Shown in pieces: positions 44,396-53,634 of a DNA stretch of 64,000 nucleotides. The stretch spans positions 124,001 to 188,000 of the forward strand of contig NZ_JBNPXH010000011.1 in NCBI RefSeq assembly GCF_050433395.1, written 5' to 3'. The translations under genes and the position numbers were made by a program. Source of the DNA: Mobilitalea torta (GTDB taxonomy: Bacteria; Bacillota; Clostridia; Lachnospirales; Lachnospiraceae). The notes under the pieces are model-generated. The model did no database searches, was not told the DNA's origin, and saw nothing but the letters and a program-made list of their open reading frames with translations. Each line of letters begins with the position of its first letter. Positions within the stretch are counted from its first letter, which is position 1.

Positions 44396-45640
44396 TTGGG
44401 AACAACGTTTGGTTATTTTATGATAAAAGAATTATACAAGGAAATTATCAGTGAAATATCAATCAATGTTACGGGCACCAGGATCGATTCCATCCGAAAG
44501 AAGAATTTGACGAAATGCGGATGCCGCGTCTATGATAACGGATACATCGGTATTGCAGGCTGCTATGGTGAGCCGACCCGGGAAACCTGGAGCCAGGCAG
44601 TGAAAAATCTGTCCGATCAGACGCCATACCCTTACGAGCCGGAAAAAGACAAACAGAGAATCAGAGATTTAAGACAATTTGATATATCAGAAGAAGAATA
44701 CATACGGGATATGGAGAGGCTTTTAGACATACTGCGAGAGGAATATCCTCAGTTCCTTCTGAGCAATAAGATGTCATTAACGGAGACTTATGTTTCATTA
44801 ACCAATGATGCCGGATTAAACTATGTGAATTATGATAAGACAATTGATGCGGGACTTTTGGTAAAGCATAAGGATTCCGTGAATGTCATTGACTCCTGCA
44901 TTACGTATATCAGCAGAGAATATAATTTGGATGCGATGCTTAAGGAAGCAAGAAGCGCCCTGGACGGATACCTGGCAAAATGTACGCTTCCATCGGAAAG
45001 GATGCCTGTCATCCTATTGCAGGATGAGATGCTTGGTAAATTTACAGAATCCCTAAATGGGGAAGCGATAGGAAGAGGCATCTCTCTTTTTCAGGATAAG
45101 CGGAAGATGAAGGTCTTTCATGAAGAGTTCAGTCTATGCCAAAACCGGAGTGAGGATCAGTATCATGTCCCGTTCTTTGATATGGAAGGAACGGTCTCGG
45201 AAGGGGATCGGTTCACCCTAATAGAAAATGGCATAATAAAGGACGCATTCACCGATAAAAAGAATTCTCAGGCGTTTTCCTTACCTTTAACAGGTGCGGC
45301 AGGCGGCCAATATGATGATGTGCCTTCCTTAAGCAGTCCTTCTCTCAAGGCGGTGTATGGCAGCAGGACCCTGAAGGAGCTTCTGGGAGGAGAGCAGGCG
45401 GTTCTCGCGGTAATCATGTCCGGCGGTGATTACACCAACAGCGGTGACTTTGCTGCTCCGGTTCAGGACGCATATCTGACGGATGGAGAGAGAATTCTCG
45501 GAAGACTTCCGGAATTAAATATATCGGGTAATCTATATGACATGTTCGGAAAGGATTACCTCGGCTGCAGCGGGGATAAACCTTTTATGAGCAGCCATTT
45601 GCTGGCAATTCGGATGAAGGTTGGAGCCGCAGACTTTTGA
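44396..45640 (+). CDS. TldE/PmbA-like partner protein
   Basis: A 414-residue protein of the same U62 family that lacks an HExxxH motif, as expected for the non-catalytic partner. It opens SEISINVTGTRIDSIRKKNL, and the C-terminal half contains DMEGTVSEGDRFTLIENGII and IMSGGDYTNSGDFAAPVQDA. The start is set at TTG 44396, with AAAGG 5 nt upstream; ATG 44420 is the alternative. It is paired with the TldD-like gene and presumably forms the heterodimer. Confidence 0.82.
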   Translation: MGTTFGYFMIKELYKEIISEISINVTGTRIDSIRKKNLTKCGCRVYDNGYIGIAGCYGEPTRETWSQAVKNLSDQTPYPYEPEKDKQRIRDLRQFDISEEEYIRDMERLLDILREEYPQFLLSNKMSLTETYVSLTNDAGLNYVNYDKTIDAGLLVKHKDSVNVIDSCITYISREYNLDAMLKEARSALDGYLAKCTLPSERMPVILLQDEMLGKFTESLNGEAIGRGISLFQDKRKMKVFHEEFSLCQNRSEDQYHVPFFDMEGTVSEGDRFTLIENGIIKDAFTDKKNSQAFSLPLTGAAGGQYDDVPSLSSPSLKAVYGSRTLKELLGGEQAVLAVIMSGGDYTNSGDFAAPVQDAYLTDGERILGRLPELNISGNLYDMFGKDYLGCSGDKPFMSSHLLAIRMKVGAADF

Positions 45641-45691
45641 ACGTTCGTTATCAATTCTGGTCAAAAACCAATATAAGAAAGGATAAAGCAG

Positions 45692-46372
45692 ATGAACTTA
45701 ATTTATAAGGGAAAGACAAAGGATGTATATTTATTAGAAGATGAAACATGTTTATTAAAATTCAAGGATGATGTAACCGGTGAAAACGGAAAATTCGATC
45801 CGGGAGCCAATTCGGTTGGATTATCAGTGGAAGGTTCCGGTAAAGCAGGACTTAGACTTACAAAACATTTTTTTGAGAAGCTAAATCGTCTTGGAATACC
45901 AACTCATTACATCAGTGCGGATTTAGACAATGTTACAATGACAGTAAATAAAGCGGAAGCATTCGGAGAAGGACTGGAGGTTATTTGCCGTTACCGTGCA
46001 GTGGGAAGTTTCATAAGAAGGTATGGGAAATATGCCAAAGAAGGTCAGCCCCTTGACGCATTCATTGAATTCACCCTGAAGGATGATAACAGAAATGACC
46101 CCCCGATAACGGAAGATGCTCTTGATATGCTTGGGATTATTTCAAAAGCGGAGTGCCGGACCGTAAAGGATCTGACAAAGAAAATTGCAGGGATAGTGAA
46201 GGAGGATCTGGCTGAAAGAGGGATCGAATTATATGATATTAAGCTTGAGTTCGGCAGAGTCGGAGAGGACAAGCACATCGCATTAATTGATGAAATTTCC
46301 GGCGGAAATATGAGAGCTTATAAAGAAGGAAGATATATTGAGCCCTTAGAGCTGGAAGAATTAATGAGATAA
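45692..46372 (+). CDS. purC: Phosphoribosylaminoimidazole-succinocarboxamide synthase
   Basis: A 226-residue enzyme of purine synthesis joining aspartate to CAIR (EC 6.3.2.6). The SAICAR-synthetase marks are all here: MNLIYKGKTKDVYLLED, the long insert after FKDDVTGENGKFDPGAN, EVICRYRAVGSFIRRYG, and the late signature ELYDIKLEFGRVGEDKHI followed by DEISGGNMR. Length matches the short bacterial form. AAAGGA lies before the ATG. It stands apart from other pur genes and is followed by a terminator. Confidence 0.94.
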   Translation: MNLIYKGKTKDVYLLEDETCLLKFKDDVTGENGKFDPGANSVGLSVEGSGKAGLRLTKHFFEKLNRLGIPTHYISADLDNVTMTVNKAEAFGEGLEVICRYRAVGSFIRRYGKYAKEGQPLDAFIEFTLKDDNRNDPPITEDALDMLGIISKAECRTVKDLTKKIAGIVKEDLAERGIELYDIKLEFGRVGEDKHIALIDEISGGNMRAYKEGRYIEPLELEELMR

Positions 46373-46435
46373 GGAACATGGTATACAATTACAAGCGAGG
46401 GTGATAGATACCCCAATCAAAAGCATACAATAATT

Positions 46436-46473
46436 AGGGAGGAATTCTGTTTTATGGATTCCTTCCTATTTTT
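46436..46473 (+). terminator. Terminator of purC
   Basis: The stem AGGGAGGAAT / ATTCCTTCCT (one G-T pair) is followed by ATTTTTAT. Confidence 0.8.
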
Positions 46474-47000
46474 ATGCTGTCTTCAACGGATTCCTGGTTA
46501 AGCTCCATCAGAGGATGATCCGGCTATAGGATAGCCCCTTAGACAAGTAAATACATAGTAATAATTTGTAATAAAATGTATAACAAGAGAAAATAAATGA
46601 ATGAGTTTGAAAAAGTGAGATAATGACAGGATCTATATATTATTAGATGATTGCCCAACAGGAATATTTGCATTAGCAAGATACAAAAAAATATGGAAAC
46701 ATAATATAATGTTAACAGAAATGCCAGTTATAAATATTCAAATTACCATACCGTATTATGCAGCCGGTATAAGTACTTTGAATGAAATGAAAACATTACT
46801 GTAAAAGTTGGAAAGATATTGGCGGATACTTAGTAAGTATCAGCCCATTATTAATGTCTTTTTCCATATAGCCTGGCCAGTTGAAATATATTTTCTTAGT
46901 TGAAAGAACAGCAATAGAGCAGAAATATTAAATATTAGCCGTGTATAGAATTACATAAGCGTTATAGTTTTCCAATTGTCTCTATAAATGATGAATTAAG
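46474..47000. other. Long AT-rich intergenic stretch without a gene
   Basis: No reading frame with a ribosome site and no known RNA fold was recognised. The only structure noted is the 17-nt palindrome GATACTTAGTAAGTATC at 46825-46841, about 170 bp before the hybrid kinase start, which could be an operator. Confidence 0.5.
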
Positions 47001-47011
47001 AGGGAGTGTAT

Positions 47012-48544
47012 ATGAAAACAGCTTTGGTGATCGATGATATAAAAGGCAACAGAATTTTCATGGTGAAATGCTTGGAAGAAGAAGGTTATCAGGTGATTTC
47101 TGTTAGTAATGGAATGGATGCCATGGCTAATATCAAAAAACATCCATTTGATATCATTTTCCTTGATATGAAGCTGCCGGGAATGAGTGGGATGAGTATA
47201 CTGAAGTGGATCAAGGAAAATCAGTTTCAGATTCCAATCGCAGTGGTTACTGCATACGGGACCGTTAATAATGCGGTAGAGTGCTTAAATCATGGAGTGA
47301 TTGCATATATCCGAAAGCCTCTTTCAGCGGAAAGGTTTAAAAGGCATATTGCCGAAATTAATGAGAAGCTGAAGAATGGAGAGTGGACTGCTCCTATTGA
47401 GAGTCTGGCTAAGATAACCGTTGATCATGAACATGAATATGAATACGCTCCGGCAAAAAAGCTTACCGATGACATGATTTTTGATCAATCGAAGCAGATA
47501 TTAGATAACCAGCTTCTAACAAGTTTATTTGATATTATACCTAATACGGTTTTAATACTGAATAAGGAAAGACAAATCCTCTACTCCAATTCCTATTTTC
47601 TTGAGTTAATTGGATTGAGCAATGATAAACCGGTGGGACTACGCCCTGGTAAAGTGCTAAACTGTATCCATGCATATGAAAATACAAACGGTTGCGGGAC
47701 TACGGAATGCTGCAGTGTCTGCGGCGCGGTACAGGCTATTATTCAGGCACAGAAAACGAAGGGCAGGGTGCAGAAGGAGTGCCTTATGAATTATAAATCC
47801 GGAGGAATGGTATTGAGCAGGGAATTGCAGATCATTGTAACCTCCGCAGAGAATATACAGAAAGGTGCGACGATTTTTATTGCGAAGGATATTAGCAATG
47901 ATAAATTAAGAACTAACATGGAACGGTTATTTTTCCATGATCTGCTGAATACTTCCGGTTCCATTAAGGGATTAGCCGAGTATGCAGAAAAAATTGATCA
48001 AATGGACGAGATACAAAAATATATGGGATATATTAATAATTCAACAGATTATATGATAGATGAGATAAATGCACAGAAATTATTGCTGTCAGCCGAAAAC
48101 GACGAATTGTCTCTTACGGTCTCTCAGTTTTCTTTGAATGAAATAATATATTCTATCATGAGATACTTTGAGGACGCAGAGTTTCATTTTGAAAGCAGTG
48201 GGGAGGTAAAAGTAATTAGTGACAGGGTGCTTGTATACCGGGTTATCATGAATATGATTAAAAACGCGGTGGAGGCTGACAGGAGAATAATAACGATTAA
48301 CCTGGATGCGAAAGAGGAACATGTAGAAGTATCGGTTCATAATTATGGCTTCCTGTCAAAGGAGATACAATTGCAGGTATTTAAAAAATTCTTTACGACA
48401 AAGGGGAGCGGGCGTGGGATAGGTACCTATGGAATGAAATTAATCGGGGAAGGTTTTTTAAAGGGAAAGGTGTGGTTTGACAGCGATCCTGCTTCAGGAA
48501 CCAGATTTACGTTTCAAATACCGCATGTTTTAAGTTCGTCCTAA
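47012..48544 (+). CDS. Receiver-PAS-histidine kinase hybrid with Cys-rich PAS insert
   Basis: A 510-residue soluble signalling protein. Domain order: receiver (1-120) with DD at 8-9, phospho-acceptor Asp52 in FLDMKLPG and VVTAYGTV; PAS (about 165-290) with FDIIPNTVLILNKERQILY and a Cys-rich turn NGCGTTECCSVCGA; dimerisation helix with His309 in FFHDLLNTSGSIKG; and ATPase with NMIKNAVEA and GRGIGTYGMKLIGEGFL. It has no membrane span. Having the receiver first suggests a phosphorelay member controlled by another kinase. ATG 47012 follows AGGGAG by 5 nt; a GTG at 47006 would sit inside that site. The next gene begins 25 bp downstream, probably in one operon. Confidence 0.88.
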   Translation: MKTALVIDDIKGNRIFMVKCLEEEGYQVISVSNGMDAMANIKKHPFDIIFLDMKLPGMSGMSILKWIKENQFQIPIAVVTAYGTVNNAVECLNHGVIAYIRKPLSAERFKRHIAEINEKLKNGEWTAPIESLAKITVDHEHEYEYAPAKKLTDDMIFDQSKQILDNQLLTSLFDIIPNTVLILNKERQILYSNSYFLELIGLSNDKPVGLRPGKVLNCIHAYENTNGCGTTECCSVCGAVQAIIQAQKTKGRVQKECLMNYKSGGMVLSRELQIIVTSAENIQKGATIFIAKDISNDKLRTNMERLFFHDLLNTSGSIKGLAEYAEKIDQMDEIQKYMGYINNSTDYMIDEINAQKLLLSAENDELSLTVSQFSLNEIIYSIMRYFEDAEFHFESSGEVKVISDRVLVYRVIMNMIKNAVEADRRIITINLDAKEEHVEVSVHNYGFLSKEIQLQVFKKFFTTKGSGRGIGTYGMKLIGEGFLKGKVWFDSDPASGTRFTFQIPHVLSSS

Positions 48545-48569
48545 ATTTTATGGAAAGGAGTGGATAAGA

Positions 48570-51500
48570 GTGTACATAGCCCGGCAGGCGATATTTAACC
48601 GTTCCTTAAAGGTTTATGGATATGAACTGCTATTTCGGGGAGGAATGCAATCCGCAGCATTTGACGGAGTATCCTCGGTCCAGGCTTCTGCGTCTGTATT
48701 GGGAGGTTTGTTTGAGAACGGAATTCATCAGATTGTGGACGATAAAATAGCTTTTGTAAATTTCGACAATGAACTGATTCAATCAGGCACAATTGAATTG
48801 ATTGAACCCGGCAGATTAATTGTCGAGGTCCTGGAAGATACCTATGTTGATCTTGAGTTGATTCAAAGACTTTTAATTCTGAAAGAAAAAGGGTATAAAA
48901 TCGCTCTTGATGATTTTGAGGAAAGCCGTAGTACATATGCTTTGGCACAAGAACATATCCGCATCCATAATACAATAGATGAGTTTCTATATAAAGAGGA
49001 ATTGTTAAATCTAAAAAAAGAATTTTACGGTTATTACAGCAAGAAGATTGAGGAATATCTAATGGGGGATTTCGTAGATATTAAGACCATTGGAAGCAGG
49101 ATAGTTTGTATCAATGATCACGTGGTGTACGGAGAGAAAAAAACTTTCAAGGGAGGGAATTACATAAAAGCTCCAACGGCGCCGCGTTATCTGCAATTTT
49201 TCCCGGAACAGGATCCGGAATTATATGATAAATATGAAGAAACGATGCAAAAGGCCCTGATATCCGCTAAAAAATCAAATACTACGAAAGATACTCTAAA
49301 TCATTTAGAACTGTCCATTCTTCCTGATCCGGCTAATATATTGGACGGCAACGGGGATAAAGTGATCAAGGAAATTAGCTTCTATGTATGGAAGAAGATA
49401 CAGCTGAATTTTGAACAGAGCAAAGATCAATGGCTTATATTGGGGAAAATTTATGAATGCTATATGGAGGGGCATCGGCTGAAAATGGCGGAAGGGTCAG
49501 CCAAGAAGAAAATAGAACATAGAGAATTACAAATGCAATGGGCAAGAAAAGCTGTCAATGCCTTGCGAATCAGAGCGGAGCTGCATGGCGATTATGATGA
49601 TTGGTATGATATATATCAATTTTACCACAAGCGAGCCGGTGCTGCCGTCAATGAGAAAGAAAAATTGGATTGGATTAAATTGGCCTATGAATTGGATTTA
49701 GAAATAGTGTATAGAGTACACAATGATGCGGACAGGATAGGAAGACATTTTACAGGGCTGCTCGATTATCTTGACAAGGACGAGAATTATTTCGCATTAT
49801 GTATCCGGAACGAGAAAAGCATAGCGGATAGGTATCTTGAGGAGCTTAAGGAGCTGTACAATCAACATCGTCAGTACAGGTATCTGGACTTTGCATTTAA
49901 AATAGCAAAGGTGGCGGGAAATTGTGAGCTGTACTTAAGAAAATTCTTAAAAGTATTGCTGCAGTGGGAAATGGTTAAGCTGATCAGAAATATTCTGGAT
50001 TTATTGTTCGAAGAAAAATACAGCGTCGCACAATTGTTTTACGATGATAGCGTGAAGCATATCGATTCCATTCCCCGGATACTTAACCTTACCCATGAGT
50101 TAATGGAAGGCTTGGGATCAGAAAAGGCAGATAGATTTAAACGCATCCTAACCCTGTTAGAATTTTATCCAAATGCAACCTATAGAGTTAATATTGAAAA
50201 AGGGTCGGATGAAACCTCCATGTTAGAGGAGGTCATGGACTTACAGTTCGTCATAAATTATTATGCGGCTACGAAGGAGCTGATAGGGGAACTGGACTGC
50301 TCCTCTATTCAGCGTGCACTATATTTGATGTATCAGGAGCTTTACTCCCGCACGATGAAAGAAGAATATCTAAAGAAAATGTTTGACGCATTGGAAGTGT
50401 ATGCAGTAGAAACGGAGAATCTGCCATTTCTTTATAAAGGAATTACTCTGCGCTATCGCCATGAAACATTAAATTCATATACGGTTTCCATCATAGAGAA
50501 GGGAAAGCTCTCCCCGGAGATAACGGATAAACTAAAAAAATATCAAGACCGGTTAGAAAATTTAAAGATCAGTTATGGCAGTACACAAAGCGAGTTTTTT
50601 CAAGAATTATGCGATTTAACGATATATTATTCAGAGAAGGACATTGTAGTCAAGCTGAAAGCGTTTATAAAAAAATATATCCTGAGCGGCAGAAATAAAA
50701 TGACAGAAGACCTGCGGGATTATTTTATGTCCTTTAAAATGATAGGGAAGGTATGGCTTCAATTGTACCGGGAAGAGAATGAGGAGGCAATCAAAAAGAG
50801 CTTCCCTGCCCGTTATACCATAGGGTTTGATTCCGTGAACAGGGTGATTCATATGCTGGAAGACAGCAATAAAAGGAATCAATCGCTGTTGAACCTGGAT
50901 ATCTTGGGCGAATGTGTATCTTATTCAAAAGAATGGGATAACCCTCATATGGTGCGGCTGGTGGAGGACTATCTGGAGAATAACGAAGCATACAGCGAGG
51001 AAGGAGTGGTAATGTTACATCACTTCTTTGCGCTGATGGCAAAAGGGAATGAGGATACTCTTTATCGGGTGATCGATAAGATTAATGAACATCATCAATA
51101 TAAAGGGAAGCAAGGTATTGATTTATTAGAGAAGCTTTATGAAAAGACAGAGGATACGAATTACTTAAAAGGATTAGCCAGGCAGTATGCAAAAGCCGGC
51201 AGCTATGAGATGGCAGAAGCATGTTATAAGGAGCTTTCAGAAAACATGGTGAATAATCCCAAGGTTAAAACTCAGATACTGGCGATGTCCTTCCTGATTT
51301 GGGTAAAAAATAAGGAAGAAATAAAAATATCTGAAATGGAGAAGCTCGGTGAAAAGCAAGTATGCGAGGTACTGGCCTACCTCTCCCAAAAATATCCGCA
51401 TGAGATCTCCGGGGTAATGAATCGGATGGATGAAGAGGGAAGAAATTTACTTGGCTTTATACATCAATTAATGTCCCTTGAAGAGAAGGCGGGAGCGTTT

Positions 51501-52388
51501 AGAGATGCCTATGAAGAAGAGGTGGAAGAAAATTTATGGAAAGCATTATTGACATTAAAAGATACCAGATATTTTTCTTGCTTGCTTCCGAATCTGTATC
51601 AGCGGAGCAGAAATAAAAAATTCAAGTATTCCATAGAAAATCCAAAGGATGATGGCCTGAAAACCAGAATCCGGCGTATTCTGGAAGAGGGTAATCATAA
51701 ACCCATACTTGTGTTATATGGGGATGGCATGAAGCCTGGGCAAGAACTGATTTTTATGGATTATGACCTGCCGGCTGAGAATGCCGATAGAAATGCGTCA
51801 AAAGAGAAGAATAGCATCCCCTTTCTGCAAAAGGTGATGGATGATTTTCACACCACAAAAGAGGTTAGGCCCATATCGGATTTGTTCCATCAATTAGAGG
51901 GAGAGAAGTCTGCTCACAGACGGAAAGATATATTGCTTCATATTTTGACCAATCAATCCGATAGATCGGAAGAGACCGAAAGAGATGCCGCGCTGCCAAG
52001 AAAGCTGCAGTTATCGAAGGCAGAATTGGGATATCTGTTACACTTGGAGAGGTTCGGGAAAAAGGATTATGAGATAAGTGTGAGAATGCTCCATGAAGGC
52101 ACGGTCTGCTTGGGAAGCAGCAAAGCAGACTGCAATTATTTACTGGAAGAGATGAGGGAACAGTATTGTAAGGTGCTGGAGGCGATTCCGGAATTACCGT
52201 TTGACAAAGGATTAGAGTATCTTTCTCTTATCATGGATGGTATAGATAAGATAATTAAGCTTTTTAATGAGAACTGGAATAATTCGAGGAATGTTTTTCT
52301 GAGAGATATTTCACCCCGCAGGAAGAGAAATACCCTCATTATAATTTGCCGGATGGGCATAGAAGTATTACAATCACATCGGATTTAA
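48570..52388 (+). CDS. Chimeric protein: partial EAL domain joined to a large helical region
   Basis: A 1272-residue cytoplasmic protein. Residues 1-120 match the first third of the EAL domain of YuxH-type EAL-HDOD proteins (YIARQAIFNRSLKVYGYELL, VEVLEDTYVDLELIQ, KGYKIALDDFEESR). The match then ends: the rest of EAL and the whole HDOD domain are missing. From about 125 on the sequence is a long, charged, mostly helical array with tetratricopeptide-like spacing (for example KEGWI-free blocks around 300-420 and 840-960) that I cannot assign. The GTG start has AAGGAG 9 nt upstream. It lies between the hybrid kinase and the CorA-shaped protein in one operon. The truncated EAL cannot hydrolyse cyclic-di-GMP. 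A scaffold or partner-binding role is possible but unproven. Confidence 0.7.
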   Translation: MYIARQAIFNRSLKVYGYELLFRGGMQSAAFDGVSSVQASASVLGGLFENGIHQIVDDKIAFVNFDNELIQSGTIELIEPGRLIVEVLEDTYVDLELIQRLLILKEKGYKIALDDFEESRSTYALAQEHIRIHNTIDEFLYKEELLNLKKEFYGYYSKKIEEYLMGDFVDIKTIGSRIVCINDHVVYGEKKTFKGGNYIKAPTAPRYLQFFPEQDPELYDKYEETMQKALISAKKSNTTKDTLNHLELSILPDPANILDGNGDKVIKEISFYVWKKIQLNFEQSKDQWLILGKIYECYMEGHRLKMAEGSAKKKIEHRELQMQWARKAVNALRIRAELHGDYDDWYDIYQFYHKRAGAAVNEKEKLDWIKLAYELDLEIVYRVHNDADRIGRHFTGLLDYLDKDENYFALCIRNEKSIADRYLEELKELYNQHRQYRYLDFAFKIAKVAGNCELYLRKFLKVLLQWEMVKLIRNILDLLFEEKYSVAQLFYDDSVKHIDSIPRILNLTHELMEGLGSEKADRFKRILTLLEFYPNATYRVNIEKGSDETSMLEEVMDLQFVINYYAATKELIGELDCSSIQRALYLMYQELYSRTMKEEYLKKMFDALEVYAVETENLPFLYKGITLRYRHETLNSYTVSIIEKGKLSPEITDKLKKYQDRLENLKISYGSTQSEFFQELCDLTIYYSEKDIVVKLKAFIKKYILSGRNKMTEDLRDYFMSFKMIGKVWLQLYREENEEAIKKSFPARYTIGFDSVNRVIHMLEDSNKRNQSLLNLDILGECVSYSKEWDNPHMVRLVEDYLENNEAYSEEGVVMLHHFFALMAKGNEDTLYRVIDKINEHHQYKGKQGIDLLEKLYEKTEDTNYLKGLARQYAKAGSYEMAEACYKELSENMVNNPKVKTQILAMSFLIWVKNKEEIKISEMEKLGEKQVCEVLAYLSQKYPHEISGVMNRMDEEGRNLLGFIHQLMSLEEKAGAFRDAYEEEVEENLWKALLTLKDTRYFSCLLPNLYQRSRNKKFKYSIENPKDDGLKTRIRRILEEGNHKPILVLYGDGMKPGQELIFMDYDLPAENADRNASKEKNSIPFLQKVMDDFHTTKEVRPISDLFHQLEGEKSAHRRKDILLHILTNQSDRSEETERDAALPRKLQLSKAELGYLLHLERFGKKDYEISVRMLHEGTVCLGSSKADCNYLLEEMREQYCKVLEAIPELPFDKGLEYLSLIMDGIDKIIKLFNENWNNSRNVFLRDISPRRKRNTLIIICRMGIEVLQSHRI

Positions 52389-53470
52389 TTGTAGAAGACG
52401 GCAGGCTGCCGGACCAATTTACCATGGGAATATCCCAGATAAAAATCTTGTACTTCTCTACGGGATTTGGTTTTTTGATTTATCAGATTGACCATTCGGA
52501 AGACGGGATAGAGGCCATAACCAATAAAAGCTTCGCTCTGTTACGTGCCTTAGTGCCGGACAGAAAATCAAGTAAAAAGGTAAAGCTATCTGTTTCGTTG
52601 TCCAGTGGGGAAGGGGATGAATCGGCAGAGCAGGAATTGAACCTGGCGGATATCACCAGCCATTTATTAGAGATCGAAGGTGACCAGGGCCAGATTGAGC
52701 TGTTTCCGAATTCGTGTAAAAACCAATGCTATATGTATCATCGGATCCAATTAAGTGAGCCAGTCTCTGAGGACGTGCTGAAGCGTGAGCTGAGGTATCT
52801 GCGTGAGGGCTTTCACACCAGTTTCTACATGCGGGAAGAGCAGGAGGACGGCTTATTTGATTTTAAATGGAAACAAAGCAGAAATCTTTACTGGGTGGGT
52901 TCTATGAAGGGAGTGGTTTCTCTGTCCTATTGTATCCCCGGTGAGAATAATTATTTTGTAACCAAGCAATATTGCAATTATGTGCGAAATGACTATTTTC
53001 TGCTTTACATGATATTGCTGCACCAGCGGCAGGCCCTGCTGTTTTATAATTATATGGCAGTAAAAAATCAGAAACGAATGAAGGTGCTGAACCGGATAAA
53101 GAAAGAATTGATACGCTTCCGCATTCGTTTTGCATATAAGACTGTATCGGATGAGCACTCCTATCAGAGATTTTACAACGGCATGTATGAGTGCCTGTCT
53201 CTGGATACTCTCAATTCTGATATCCAGGATGTGATTGACCGGGTGACGGAAGATCAGGATCTGTCCAATGAAAAAAGAATGAATGCTGCCTTGGCTTTAA
53301 TTGCTATGTTCAGTGTTTTCTCTGCCCTTGCGGATGGCATAGGATTTGCAGACCGGATGATGGGAAGCGCGTGCTTCAGTGCGCTTCATTGGACTACGTT
53401 TATATCAGTCGGCTTTATTGTACTAGTGGTGATTGGTAATACAGTGATAGGAAAATTGTTTAAAAAGTAA
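52346..53470 (+). CDS. CorA-shaped membrane protein of unknown function
   Basis: Up to 374 residues, overlapping the end of the previous gene by 43 bp in another frame. There is an alpha/beta N-terminal half, then long charged helices (NQKRMKVLNRIKKELIRFRIR, residues about 232-252; DVIDRVTEDQDLSNEKRMNAA) and two C-terminal spans (ALALIAMFSVFSALADGIG and TTFISVGFIVLVVIGNTVIG) ending in a basic tail. That layout is the one of CorA-type proteins, but the GMN motif expected after the first span is absent (SALADG instead), so ion transport should not be assumed. TTG 52346 is the track-like start, but the frame is open and protein-like further upstream (ERYFTPQEEKYPHYN), so the true start or a frameshift link to the upstream gene is unsettled. 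Confidence 0.6.
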   Translation: MPDGHRSITITSDLIVEDGRLPDQFTMGISQIKILYFSTGFGFLIYQIDHSEDGIEAITNKSFALLRALVPDRKSSKKVKLSVSLSSGEGDESAEQELNLADITSHLLEIEGDQGQIELFPNSCKNQCYMYHRIQLSEPVSEDVLKRELRYLREGFHTSFYMREEQEDGLFDFKWKQSRNLYWVGSMKGVVSLSYCIPGENNYFVTKQYCNYVRNDYFLLYMILLHQRQALLFYNYMAVKNQKRMKVLNRIKKELIRFRIRFAYKTVSDEHSYQRFYNGMYECLSLDTLNSDIQDVIDRVTEDQDLSNEKRMNAALALIAMFSVFSALADGIGFADRMMGSACFSALHWTTFISVGFIVLVVIGNTVIGKLFKK

Positions 53471-53634
53471 TAAGCGATCAAGGCAAATTAACGATTGGTT
53501 TCCCGCAGATCGAGGGAACTGAACAAGGAAAAAATTGTTTTTCGTTAAATAGGTAGAAATCATTGCTGGAATGTGGTAGAGTTAACTTGTTTGCTGTTTC
53601 ACGACGAAAAATTGACATAAAAATAAAGGAAGAG

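Noticed and set aside
43020..45640. A RiPP-maturation locus based on the TldD/TldE pair
   Set aside because: No short precursor gene, leader-binding or modification enzyme was found within several kilobases.
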